17,661 nucleotides of DNA from the NCBI GenBank assembly GCA_030668425.1, contig DAOUTY010000009.1, forward strand, positions 1 through 17,661, written 5' to 3'. How positions within the stretch are numbered: the first letter of the stretch is position 1; the number at the start of each line of letters is the position of its first letter. The translations under genes and the position numbers were made by a program. Below, one piece after another: positions 1 to 7,657 of the stretch. A model generated the notes under the pieces. That model was not told where the DNA came from and ran no database searches. It worked only from the letters and a program-made list of their open reading frames with translations. The DNA is from Chloroflexota bacterium (GTDB taxonomy: Bacteria > Chloroflexota > Dehalococcoidia > SZUA-161).

Positions 1-1
1 A

Positions 2-871
2 GAGCAAGTTTTGGCTTACGGCTTTAAGGAAGTGAATTTTGAGGATGATCTACTCACTCTCAACCACAAGCATGTCCATGCCCTCTGCGATGAAATAATC
101 GCCAGGGGCTTGAAATTCAACTGGAGCGTCTTCTCCAGGGTTGACACGGTGAATCCGGAGCTGCTGCGCAGGATGAAAGAAGCGGGATGTACCTGGATGC
201 TCTATGGGGTTGAAAGTGGGAATCAGCAGATACTGGATACAGTAAAGAAGAAGATCACTTTGGAGAAAATCAAAGAGGGTGTCAGGCTGGGGAAAGAGGC
301 TGGCATCAAGATCATGGCATCTTTCATTATCGGGCTCCCCGGCGAGACCGAGGAGACATTAAATGAAACTGTGAAGTTCGCCCTAGAGCTCGACACCACC
401 TGGGGCTTCAACGTGCTGTCGCCTTTCCCCGGGACCGAGGTGCGCGAGAAAGCGGATGAGTATGGGATTGAAATACTGACGAGTGACTGGTCAAAGTATG
501 ACGCCAACACGGCAGTAACGCGGACAGAAGGCGCTGGCCCGGAGGAGATAGCCGGGGCCCTCAGCCGGTACAACCAGGGGCTCGAACTCTACCTGACAGA
601 CCTGGAGAGAGAAAGTAAATCGGACTATATAGAAGCCACGAAATCGAAAGCAAGCATCCCGCTGGCATGGACTCTCCTTCAGAGCGATGTGATTGAGAAC
701 TTGGGGGAGTTGGAGATTAAAGGAGATGCGGTGGAAGATCTGGCAAGCAGGCTTGAGAAAATCGTGCCCTACACCCATGACAAAATAAGTGAGAACGTCA
801 AACAATGGGTCGATAGCGGGCTTTTGAATTATGATCTGAAAGACCAGCATCGGGTCTGGAGTTGGGCCTGA
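2..871 (+). CDS. Radical SAM protein, C-terminal part (5' end outside window)
   Basis: The reading frame is open from the first bases, so the gene begins upstream and 289 residues are visible. The pattern matches the back half of a radical SAM barrel of the B12-binding (BchE/elongator-like) type: GFKEVNFEDD (a beta-strand with the usual acidic pair), then a segment ending in GVESGNQQILD, and IIGLPGETEETL, a well-conserved late barrel motif, followed by SPFPGTEV. The iron-sulfur CxxxCxxC motif and any cobalamin domain would lie before the window. About 120 residues after the barrel (from roughly EYGIEILT) are helical and charged and give no substrate clue. The TTG at 11 lies inside the domain and is not a credible start. 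Members of this family cleave S-adenosylmethionine to start radical chemistry; the substrate here is unknown. It ends 249 bases before parA and is probably a separate transcript. Confidence 0.85.
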   Translation, partial: EQVLAYGFKEVNFEDDLLTLNHKHVHALCDEIIARGLKFNWSVFSRVDTVNPELLRRMKEAGCTWMLYGVESGNQQILDTVKKKITLEKIKEGVRLGKEAGIKIMASFIIGLPGETEETLNETVKFALELDTTWGFNVLSPFPGTEVREKADEYGIEILTSDWSKYDANTAVTRTEGAGPEEIAGALSRYNQGLELYLTDLERESKSDYIEATKSKASIPLAWTLLQSDVIENLGELEIKGDAVEDLASRLEKIVPYTHDKISENVKQWVDSGLLNYDLKDQHRVWSWA

Positions 872-933
872 TACAGCCGCCCATGTACTGCCCGGTCACC
901 TTACATTAGCGCCGGCAGACCGATGACCCCAGC

Positions 934-1098
934 CTAGGGATGCGGTGATCCCCTGCCACGCCGCTTCCTCACCCACACAACCACCACCAGAGTAGCCAAT
1001 ATAACGGCAAACTCAGGCCACCCCTCGCCAGACATCCAGACATTCAAACATCCAGGTGCCTGAGTATCTGGATGTCTTGACAGCCATGTTAGTATCAT
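934..1098 (-). pseudogene. Possible remnant of a surface-protein C-terminal membrane anchor
   Basis: On the minus strand a 54-codon open stretch, ATG at 1098 down to TAG at 934-936, ends in a striking tail: GEGWPEF, then a run of hydrophobic residues (AVILATLVVVVVWV), then RKRRGRG and a few more residues before the stop. A short PEF-type motif, one transmembrane helix and an arginine/lysine cluster at the extreme C-terminus is the layout of sorting or anchoring tails on secreted prokaryotic proteins. There is no exported domain in front of it: the upstream part overlaps the parA promoter and its repeats and has no coding character. It is best read as the leftover end of a deleted gene. It could also be chance, because the stretch is short. 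Confidence 0.3.
1030..1077. repeat. Inverted repeat with three ACATCCAG copies; probable operator of parA
   Basis: The arms AGACATCCAGA (1030-1040) and TCTGGATGTCT (1067-1077) are perfect 11-bp inverted complements around a 26-base centre. A third copy of the core ACATCCAG lies at 1048-1055, 16 bases downstream of the first and in the same direction; together with the right arm (1068-1075) it forms an 8-bp inverted pair with a 12-base centre. The right arm touches the -35 box of the parA promoter. There is no T-run after it, so a terminator is unlikely. Repeats placed like this before a parA/RHH pair typically bind the RHH protein, serving as operator and sometimes as partition site. That role is inferred. 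Confidence 0.6.
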
Positions 1099-1105
1099 AT
1101 ATTAT
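1077..1105 (+). promoter_or_regulatory. Strong sigma-70-type promoter for parA
   Basis: TTGACA (1077-1082), a 17-base spacer and TATTAT (1100-1105) form a near-consensus housekeeping promoter. Transcription would start at about 1111-1113, only some 8-10 bases before the ATG at 1121, so the messenger would be almost leaderless. The -35 box adjoins the inverted repeat at 1030-1077, so a protein bound there would block polymerase. Confidence 0.65.
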
Positions 1106-1120
1106 GTGCTGGGGCTAAGC

Positions 1121-1879
1121 ATGTTCACGGTGGCTATTTCCAACCAGAAGGGCGGCTCGGCCAAGACAACGACCACTATCAATCTCGGCGCAGCGATAGC
1201 CGAGCTCGGCAAACGTGTTCTCCTGGTAGACGCAGACCCTCAGGGCCACGTGGCCGAGGGCTTCGGTATCGCCGCAGGCGCTCTGGAAAAGGAGCTCTCC
1301 CTTGTACTGGACGGCAAGCTCTCGCTGCCGGAGATCATAGTGAATGTCCGTCCCAATCTGGACCTGGCTCCCAGTAACTTAAGGCTATCCTACATAGAGG
1401 CCTCGCTCTTCACCAGACATCGCCGCGAGGACAAACTCAAGAACGCCCTGGCAGCGGCTGGAAATGACTACGACGCAATCATCATTGACTGCCCGCCCAG
1501 TCTGAGCCTTCTCGCAGTGAATGCTCTGTCCGCTGCTCAGTCGGTTCTCATACCCATGGTTTGCGAATTCTACGCCATGCTGGGCGTCAGCCTGCTGCTG
1601 GAGGTAATCGAAGACATGAGGGCTGAACTCAATCCCTCCCTGCGTATCCTGGGTATTCTCCCCACCCGCCTTAACCGCACAATCCACGCCCGCGAGGTGC
1701 TGGAGCGCACCAAGACAGAGCTCACGGGTCGCGTTAAAGTGTTCGAACCAGCGGTGAACGAGAGCGTGCGCTTCAAGGAAGCTACCGCCGCTGGCAAAAC
1801 CATCTTCGAGCACGCGCCCGACATCCAGGGGGCAGAAGCCTATCGAAAACTGGCCAAGGAGATCGCCGATGGAGTCTAA
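1121..1879 (+). CDS. parA: ParA/Soj-family partition ATPase
   Basis: This 252-residue protein is of normal length for small ParA proteins without an N-terminal DNA-binding domain. It has the deviant Walker A loop with the signature lysine (K10-G-G-S-A-K-T-T17), a Walker A' region at DADPQG (37-42), and Walker B IIIDCPP (120-126). The A14 in place of the usual glycine is a mild variant. Such ATPases bind DNA non-specifically as ATP dimers and position plasmids, chromosomes or protein cargo with a partner that stimulates hydrolysis. I chose ATG 1121 over GTG 1106 because 1106 directly follows the promoter -10 box and only the 1121 start gives the usual few residues before the first strand. The next gene overlaps it by 11 bases and is the likely partner. 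No ParB gene is visible here. Confidence 0.88.
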   Translation: MFTVAISNQKGGSAKTTTTINLGAAIAELGKRVLLVDADPQGHVAEGFGIAAGALEKELSLVLDGKLSLPEIIVNVRPNLDLAPSNLRLSYIEASLFTRHRREDKLKNALAAAGNDYDAIIIDCPPSLSLLAVNALSAAQSVLIPMVCEFYAMLGVSLLLEVIEDMRAELNPSLRILGILPTRLNRTIHAREVLERTKTELTGRVKVFEPAVNESVRFKEATAAGKTIFEHAPDIQGAEAYRKLAKEIADGV

Positions 1880-2147
1880 AGAGAGAACGCTCGGTACACG
1901 GGGCAGCATCTTCAGGAAAACCGATAAAGGCATTCCTGAACTTGAGCAATCAGCGGAGGAGGGGAAGCGCCCTGAGCAACGAATCTCAAAACAGAACCGT
2001 ATCAAAGCCACATTCTACCTGAACCCCGAGGATGTACTGGCGATCGATGAAATGCAGAGCAACGAGTTCAGGCGAACATGCAAGAAACCGGAGCGTTCCG
2101 AGCTCGTCAGCCGAGCCATACAGGCGTTCAAAGAGCAACATTCCTGA
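1869..2147 (+). CDS. Ribbon-helix-helix protein, probable ParA partner (ParG/omega-like)
   Basis: A 92-residue basic protein whose ATG lies inside the end of parA (11-base overlap), so the two are translationally coupled. Residues 1-43 are polar, charged and probably disordered. Residues 44-51 (RIKATFYL) look like the DNA-contacting beta-strand, 53-70 (NPEDVLAIDEMQSNEFRR) a first helix and 75-90 (ERSELVSRAIQAFKEQ) a second helix, the ribbon-helix-helix layout of CopG, ParG and omega. In ParG and omega the flexible tail activates the ParA ATPase and the RHH core binds repeats at the operon promoter. The arginine-containing tail here (R8, R11, R16) and the repeats at 1030-1077 fit that model. 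Assignment to RHH rests on pattern only, and the partition role is inferred from the neighbour. Confidence 0.65.
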   Translation: MESKERTLGTRGSIFRKTDKGIPELEQSAEEGKRPEQRISKQNRIKATFYLNPEDVLAIDEMQSNEFRRTCKKPERSELVSRAIQAFKEQHS

Positions 2148-2281
2148 TTAGCCGTACTTCAGCAGAGATGGTGAGATGAGAGGGGTTGAGGTCAACTTCA
2201 ACTACCAGGCGGTCGCCAGTGGGCTGGAGCCTAACAAACAGTTTGCTCTCCTTCCTCGATGCTATACACCAACCCCGCTCC

Positions 2282-2324
2282 TTGAACGTTGCTTTTGACA
2301 ACCATCATATAATAGACTTATCAT
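2282..2324 (+). promoter_or_regulatory. Probable promoter region of the arginine operon
   Basis: Two readings overlap. TTGACA (2295-2300) with an 18-base spacer to TATCAT (2319-2324) is the better-spaced one, giving a leader of about 30 bases before argJ. A perfect TATAAT (2308-2313) is also present, but its best upstream partner TTGAAC (2282-2287) is 20 bases away. I saw no convincing ARG box. The rest of the gap between the RHH gene and argJ (2148-2281) shows no clear gene or terminator. Confidence 0.5.
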
Positions 2325-2363
2325 GTCGTACCGTTCTACCAGTATCGCACTAGGTTAGATACA

Positions 2364-3587
2364 ATGACTTCTAGCTCGAAATTAGTTTCCCAAGGAACAA
2401 TCACCACTCCACGAGGGTTTCTCGCTGGCGTCACATACGCCGGCATCAAGAAACCAGACGTAGACGCACTGGACCTGGGCATATTGTACTCAGAGGTACC
2501 CTGCGTTGCCGCCGGCGTTTTCACTACAAACAGGATTAAAGCAGCGCCGGTGATCCTGTGTCAGCGACATCTTGAGAACAACAAGGCTCAAGCCATCGTG
2601 GTCAACAGTGGGTGCGCCAATGCCTGCACCGGCGAGGAGGGACTGGCCGACGCTGAGGAAGTAGCAGCCATAACCGCCAAAAAACTGGGGCTGCCACCCC
2701 GGGAGGTTCTGGTCGCCAGCACCGGCGTCATCGGCACCCCCCTGCCTATGGGGCTAATTCGAAGTAGCATCGAAAAGATCATCGTATCCAGAGAGAACGG
2801 GCACGACCTGGCCAAAGCGATAACTACCACCGACCGCTTCCCCAAGGAAACGGCAGTTCAGGTAGTGTTGGGCCACAGGGAGGACGAAATAGCTATTGGT
2901 GGCATAGCCAAGGGGTCGGGTATGATCCATCCTGACCTGGCAACCTTCCTCTGCTTCCTGACTACCGATGCCGCCGTCGAGCCCGGTTTTCTCAAGGGTG
3001 CGTTGCGAAAGGCAGCAGACATCTCATTTAACATGATAACCATAGACGGCGATACCAGCCCCAACGACTCGGTAATAATACTGGCTAACGGTCTCGCCGG
3101 AAACGAGATGATCGAGAGTGGCAGCCCGGGGGCGGCGGAGTTCGAAGAAGCGCTGGAGACGGCTTGCCTTTCCCTCGCTAAGTCGATCGCCAGGGATGGT
3201 GAGGGGGCGACCAAGCTCATTGAGGTCACCGTCGAAGGCGCACTCACGATTAGCGACGCCCGCCAGGGTGCCCGGGTCGTCTCAGGTTCGTCCCTGGTAA
3301 AGGCAGCAGTGCATGGCTCCGATCCCAACTGGGGGCGTATTATCGCCGCCATGGGGAGGAGTGGGACAGAGATGGTGGAGTCCAAAACAGACCTCTACAT
3401 CGACAACCTTTGCGTGATGAAAGCGGGTCGCCCTCATCCCTTCGACCGTGCGCAGGCGAAGTCGGTATTGGACAAGGCTGAGGTACCGATCAGGATATGC
3501 CTCAACCTCGGTGACGCGACAGCCACAGCCTGGGGCTGTGACCTCTCCGAGGAATATGTTACTATAAATAGCGAGTACACGACGTAG
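2364..3587 (+). CDS. argJ: Bifunctional glutamate N-acetyltransferase / ornithine acetyltransferase
   Basis: ArgJ moves the acetyl group from N-acetylornithine to glutamate, closing the acetyl cycle of arginine synthesis; some members also make acetylglutamate from acetyl-CoA. The 407-residue length is typical. Visible hallmarks: NSGCANACTG (81-90), the oxyanion motif STGVIG (119-124), and KGSGMIHPDLATFLCF (183-198) holding the A193-T194 bond where the precursor cuts itself to expose the catalytic threonine. GSDPNWGRIIAAMGRSG is another conserved block, and the end EYVTINSEYTT matches the family's usual C-terminus. ATG 2364 has a weak AGGT Shine-Dalgarno eight bases upstream. It is the first gene of the arg run and ends eight bases before argB. 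No key residue is missing. Whether this member accepts acetyl-CoA cannot be told by eye. Confidence 0.96.
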   Translation: MTSSSKLVSQGTITTPRGFLAGVTYAGIKKPDVDALDLGILYSEVPCVAAGVFTTNRIKAAPVILCQRHLENNKAQAIVVNSGCANACTGEEGLADAEEVAAITAKKLGLPPREVLVASTGVIGTPLPMGLIRSSIEKIIVSRENGHDLAKAITTTDRFPKETAVQVVLGHREDEIAIGGIAKGSGMIHPDLATFLCFLTTDAAVEPGFLKGALRKAADISFNMITIDGDTSPNDSVIILANGLAGNEMIESGSPGAAEFEEALETACLSLAKSIARDGEGATKLIEVTVEGALTISDARQGARVVSGSSLVKAAVHGSDPNWGRIIAAMGRSGTEMVESKTDLYIDNLCVMKAGRPHPFDRAQAKSVLDKAEVPIRICLNLGDATATAWGCDLSEEYVTINSEYTT

Positions 3588-3595
3588 GATTCAGG

Positions 3596-4786
3596 ATGAC
3601 GAAGAAGCCGACCTTGCAGGAAAAACTGCCAACTTCCAGGCTGCGCGGCCTCGGACTGTTCTTTTTTATCTCCGGCCTTTTCTTTGCCGTGACAAGCGGA
3701 TTCTTGTACGGCTTTGAACTGGTGGTAAGCCGGGAGATCGGGCTAGCCCTAATCGCCCTAAGTCTGGGCTGGATTTCCACGGGGCTTGGTCTAATCTGTT
3801 GGGGACAAGGCAGAGACTTTGCCGAAACAATGCGGGCTATGGGAAACTTGGTTTTTCATGAGAAAATTGCTATTCTATCCAGCTATCTGGGGAAGCAACC
3901 GGAGCAGGTTGCACACGATCGGCAAGCTGCTCTTGAGTTCGAGAAATGGGTTCAACCGAGATTAAAACAGGAGTTCGAAGAGTTGTGGCAGGAGTTCTTT
4001 GACAATGAGAGGAAGCCCATCGTAGTCAAGATCGGAGGATCGACCCTGGGCAGCCACGATACCACGCTTCGGGATTTGATAACTCTTCAGAGAAGGGGTT
4101 TTCTCCCAGTGGTAGTTCACGGCGGCGGCAACAAGGTGACCGAGTGGCTGGAGAAGATGGGGATTTCGACGAACTTCGTTCGTGGCTTGAGAGTAACGGA
4201 TGAGGAGACTCTGCGCGTGGTCACCGCTGTGCTTGCTGGCCTGGTCAATAAGGAACTCGTGGCAGCTATCAACTCGATGGAGGGCAAAGCTATCGGGTTG
4301 AGTGGCGTCGATGGGGCGCTCATCCAAGCCAGGATTGAAAAGCCTGGGTTAGGCTATGTCGGCGAGGTGGTCAAGGTCAACCCTGAGTCGGTAATTACTG
4401 TCCTCAGCGCTGGATACATGCCTGTGATCGCTCCTGGGGGACTTAAGCTGTCTGATGAGGACAATGACCCCATCATGCTCCTCAATATCAATGGCGATAT
4501 CAGCGCCAGCGAGATTGCGCTAGCGCTCAAGGCGGACAACCTCATCTTCCTCACCGATGTACCCGGGGTGCAGGACAGCGAGGGGAAGTTGATACCGAGC
4601 TTATCCCCTGATGAAGCCAAGTCACTGATAGATTCCGGAGTTATTACAGGGGGTATGATACCCAAGGTAGAGGGATGTCTGCGCGCCTTATCCAGTGTCT
4701 CTTCGACCCAGATCATCGACGGACGCAACGAGGGAGCACTACTCGCTGCCGTCGAGGGCAATGGCAACGGGACTACTATTGAGTAG
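3596..4786 (+). CDS. argB: Acetylglutamate kinase with an extra N-terminal membrane domain
   Basis: The kinase part spans residues about 141-396. It has VVKIGGS (143-149) with the phosphate-binding Lys145, HGGG (175-178), FVRGLRVTD (194-202), NINGD (297-301), FLTDVPGV (318-325) and GGMIPK with Lys357. It phosphorylates N-acetylglutamate, the second step of arginine synthesis. The family is usually about 255-300 residues; this one has 396. The first 140 residues hold two predicted membrane helices (about 20-44 and 47-70) and a helical charged stretch (about 88-140). The start is well supported: AGGA at 3586-3589 precedes ATG 3596 and argJ ends at 3587, leaving no room for another gene. No in-frame ATG lies between Met82 and the kinase core; a TTG at codon 130 is possible but has a poor Shine-Dalgarno. 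The helix at about 121-140 could correspond to the N-helix that builds hexamers in arginine-inhibited kinases. Membrane attachment is inferred. Confidence 0.9.
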   Translation: MTKKPTLQEKLPTSRLRGLGLFFFISGLFFAVTSGFLYGFELVVSREIGLALIALSLGWISTGLGLICWGQGRDFAETMRAMGNLVFHEKIAILSSYLGKQPEQVAHDRQAALEFEKWVQPRLKQEFEELWQEFFDNERKPIVVKIGGSTLGSHDTTLRDLITLQRRGFLPVVVHGGGNKVTEWLEKMGISTNFVRGLRVTDEETLRVVTAVLAGLVNKELVAAINSMEGKAIGLSGVDGALIQARIEKPGLGYVGEVVKVNPESVITVLSAGYMPVIAPGGLKLSDEDNDPIMLLNINGDISASEIALALKADNLIFLTDVPGVQDSEGKLIPSLSPDEAKSLIDSGVITGGMIPKVEGCLRALSSVSSTQIIDGRNEGALLAAVEGNGNGTTIE

Positions 4787-4795
4787 GGGGGGGAT

Positions 4796-7648
4796 ATGCA
4801 CCGGTATAAGCCAGATAACAAAGGTAACGGGGGCGGGGACGGGGACGGGGAACCCAAGTGGCCGGACCTATCCCAGATACAAGTGAATATCCCGCCCGGC
4901 TTGGCCAGGGTAGCCAAGTGGCTGATAATCCCCGCCATCCTGATAGTTCTCATAATCATCTTCAATGTGCTGAAGGGCATCTGGACAGAGTGGCTCTGGT
5001 TCTCCAGCCTGGAGTTCAGCAGCGTCTACAGCACTATTCTGGTTACCAAGGTCGCCACTTTCTTCATTGCCGCATTTGTTTTTCTCTCCCTGTTCATAGG
5101 AAATATCCTTCTTGCGAGACGACTGGGCCCAAAGGCTGACATTCCCTTTCTCCCCACGGAAGGCCTGAAGAATCTACGCAGGGTCACGATACTGGTCATA
5201 GTTCTCGGGGCAATTCTGCTGTGTGTCATATTTGGATCGGTCGCTCAAGGGCACTGGGAAACGGTGCTGAAGTTCCAGGATAGCCAGTCATTTGGCATCG
5301 CAGATCCCGTCTTCGACAAGGACGTCAGCTTCTACATGTTCTCGCTGCCATTCCAGAGATTCGTTCAAGGATGGCTCCTGGGCGCCCTGATCATTACCCT
5401 GATTCTGACCCTTGCCTTCTATGCATTCAACTACAGCCTGCGCCGGCTTAGCTTCGCTTTCAGCCGTGGGGCCAAAGCGCATCTTTCGATCCTGGTTGCG
5501 GGAATACTGGGAATCTACGCCTGGCGCTACTTTCTGGACATGTATGCACTCGTCTATTCGGAGCGGGGCGTGGTGTTCGGGGCAGGCTATGCCGACGTCC
5601 ATGCTCAATTAATCGCCCTGAGGATTCTCATGGCCGTAGCTATCGTATGCGCTCTTGCGGTGCTCGGCAATATCTTTCGCCGCGGCATTCGGTTACCTGT
5701 CTATGCCATCGGGCTCTGGATCGTCGCCATAATCGTAGTCGGTGCTATCTACCCCGCAGCAGTACAGAGGTTCCAGGTCAATCCCAGCGAGCTGGCCAGA
5801 GAAACGGAATACATCGAGTACAATATCGACTTCACCAGGGAGGCTTTTGCCCTCGACAGAATCGAAGAACAGCAGTTTCCAGCCGAGGAGGAACTCACCC
5901 TAGAGGACATCAGCGCAAATCCAGCGACGATAAGCAATATCAGGCTCTGGGACAACCGGCCTCTAAAGGATACCTACTACCAGAAGCAAGCGCTGCGTCC
6001 CTATTACGACTTCTTTGACATAGATATCGACCGCTATACGATGGATGATCAATACCGTCAGGTTATGTTGGGGCCCCGAGAGTTCTACCAGGAGAACCTG
6101 GACCCCAAAGCTAAGACCTGGGTTAACGAGCGCCTCGTGTATACGCACGGCTACGGGGTGGCCTTGAGCCCTGTGACCGAGGTAACCGAGGAGGGCGCAC
6201 CCATCTTGTACGTTAAGGATATCCCCCCGGTCAGCGATTTCGAAAGGCTTCAGATAGAAAGGCCTGAGATCTACTACGGGGAGAAGACGAATGACTACGT
6301 TGTGGTCAACACCAATACCGAAGAATTCGACTACCCGATGGGCGCGCAGAACATTTACACCGAATATGCCGGCGAGGCAGGAGTACCCCTGGCCTCCTTC
6401 TTCCGCAGGGCAGCCTATGCGTGGCAGCTCGGCGACTTAAACATCCTCATAAGCGGCGAGATCAATTCTGAGAGCAGGGTACTCTACTACCGCAATATCC
6501 AGGAACGCGTAAAGCATATCGTCCCCTTTCTCCGGATTGACGCTGACCCCTATCTGGTGATTACTGAGGAAGGCAGGCTCGTCTGGATACAGGATGCCTA
6601 CACATGGAATGATAAATACCCCTACTCTGAGCCGCTTGCCGACGGCACCAACTATATCCGCAACAGCGTCAAGGCAGTCGTTGACGCCTATGACGGCTCA
6701 GTGACCCTGTACGTTGTAGAACCGGAAGACCCGATAATCCAGACCTATCAGAATATCTTCCCCGCCCTGTTCACATCAGCGGAGGAGATGCCCGAGGACA
6801 TCAGAGCACACTTGCGCTATCCCCAGGACATGTTCATGATACAGGCGCAGATGTACCAAAGATACCACATGCAGGATGTGAAGGTATTCTACGGAAAAGA
6901 GGATCTGTGGGCGATACCCGAAGAGATATACCGGGGCACCGCGCAGCGGATGGAGCCCTACTACATCATTATGCGCCTCCCCAACGTGGAGCAGGAGGAA
7001 TTCCTTCTCATGCTGCCTTTCACCCCGGAGAATAAGAAGAACACCATCGCCTGGCTGACAGCGCGCTCAGACGGCGACAACTACGGAACACTGCTGGCAT
7101 ACTACCTGCCCAAAGACAAACTGATCTACGGGCCTATGCAAGTGGAGAACCGCATTGAGCAGGACACCGTCATCACAGAGCAGTTCGCCCTTTGGGGGCG
7201 CGGCGGCTCCACAGTGATCCGCGGAAATCTACTAATGATCCCCATCGAGGACTCATTCCTCTACGTGGAGCCGATATTCCTGCAGGGAGCAGCAGGAGGG
7301 GTGCCCGAGCTAAAGCGGGTGATAGTTGCCACCGGCGACCGCATAGCTATGGAGCAGACACTCGGCGAGGCTCTGGCCGCGATCTTCGGCACCGGGCCAA
7401 CGCCAACACCCACGCCAACCCCAGCACCCGGCCCTACACCAATACCCACTCCAACTCCAACACCTGGGCCATCGCCAACACCCGCACCTCCCGGCGACAT
7501 TGCAGAACTGGTGCAATCCATCCAGGACCACCTGGATAGAATGCAGGAGTTTGCCGGAGCAGGCGACTGGACGGCTTACGGCGAGGAGATGGACGCCCTG
7601 CAGGCTGATATCCAGAGGCTGATGGAGTTGACATCAGAAGGAAGCTAG
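4796..7648 (+). CDS. UPF0182 family large membrane protein
   Basis: A 950-residue protein of the uncharacterised UPF0182 family (COG1615). The first 40 residues are glycine/aspartate-rich and probably cytoplasmic. Seven hydrophobic helices follow at roughly 41-60, 84-108, 128-150, 190-212, 228-247, 270-293 and 302-322, with WTEWLWFSSL after the first, typical of the family. Residues about 325-865 form a large domain rich in tyrosine and acidic residues, presumably outside the membrane. A proline/threonine linker (868-899) then leads to a helical tail of about 50 residues. ATG 4796 is nine bases after argB and is preceded by a run of eight Gs that may act as Shine-Dalgarno. Its function is unknown. 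It sits inside the arginine operon with 9-base junctions on both sides, so it is co-transcribed, but nothing in it suggests an arginine enzyme. Confidence 0.9.
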   Translation: MHRYKPDNKGNGGGDGDGEPKWPDLSQIQVNIPPGLARVAKWLIIPAILIVLIIIFNVLKGIWTEWLWFSSLEFSSVYSTILVTKVATFFIAAFVFLSLFIGNILLARRLGPKADIPFLPTEGLKNLRRVTILVIVLGAILLCVIFGSVAQGHWETVLKFQDSQSFGIADPVFDKDVSFYMFSLPFQRFVQGWLLGALIITLILTLAFYAFNYSLRRLSFAFSRGAKAHLSILVAGILGIYAWRYFLDMYALVYSERGVVFGAGYADVHAQLIALRILMAVAIVCALAVLGNIFRRGIRLPVYAIGLWIVAIIVVGAIYPAAVQRFQVNPSELARETEYIEYNIDFTREAFALDRIEEQQFPAEEELTLEDISANPATISNIRLWDNRPLKDTYYQKQALRPYYDFFDIDIDRYTMDDQYRQVMLGPREFYQENLDPKAKTWVNERLVYTHGYGVALSPVTEVTEEGAPILYVKDIPPVSDFERLQIERPEIYYGEKTNDYVVVNTNTEEFDYPMGAQNIYTEYAGEAGVPLASFFRRAAYAWQLGDLNILISGEINSESRVLYYRNIQERVKHIVPFLRIDADPYLVITEEGRLVWIQDAYTWNDKYPYSEPLADGTNYIRNSVKAVVDAYDGSVTLYVVEPEDPIIQTYQNIFPALFTSAEEMPEDIRAHLRYPQDMFMIQAQMYQRYHMQDVKVFYGKEDLWAIPEEIYRGTAQRMEPYYIIMRLPNVEQEEFLLMLPFTPENKKNTIAWLTARSDGDNYGTLLAYYLPKDKLIYGPMQVENRIEQDTVITEQFALWGRGGSTVIRGNLLMIPIEDSFLYVEPIFLQGAAGGVPELKRVIVATGDRIAMEQTLGEALAAIFGTGPTPTPTPTPAPGPTPIPTPTPTPGPSPTPAPPGDIAELVQSIQDHLDRMQEFAGAGDWTAYGEEMDALQADIQRLMELTSEGS
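7397..7492 (+). repeat. Low-complexity Pro-Thr coding repeat
   Basis: An imperfect tandem run of short CCAACN-type units encodes alternating Pro-Thr with some Gly, Ala, Ser and Ile (residues 868-899 of the UPF0182 protein). Such runs are flexible extracellular spacers, here between the large domain and a small helical C-terminal module. The repeat could change length by slippage; the unit is mostly 6 bases, so such changes would keep the frame. Confidence 0.8.
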
Positions 7649-7657
7649 GTTAAATCA

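Noticed and set aside
1106..1120. GTG 1106 as the start of parA.
   Set aside because: It directly follows the -10 box, so it would lie upstream of the predicted transcription start; ATG 1121 matches the family's N-terminus.
1385..2011. Long minus-strand open frame (208 codons) opposite parA and the RHH gene.
   Set aside because: It mirrors + strand genes with clear motifs, shows no recognisable domain and crosses two genes.
2176..2298. A 40-codon + strand ORF from ATG 2176 ahead of argJ, considered as an arginine leader peptide.
   Set aside because: It has only three scattered arginines, lacks a good Shine-Dalgarno, and lies upstream of and across the predicted promoter rather than in a leader.
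2295..2313. TTGACA 2295 paired with TATAAT 2308.
   Set aside because: The spacer is only 7 bases, too short for one promoter; each box needs a different partner.
4354..4980. Long minus-strand open frame (208 codons) opposite argB and the UPF0182 start.
   Set aside because: Its serine/proline-rich, low-complexity composition is the usual antisense shadow of GC-rich coding sequence.
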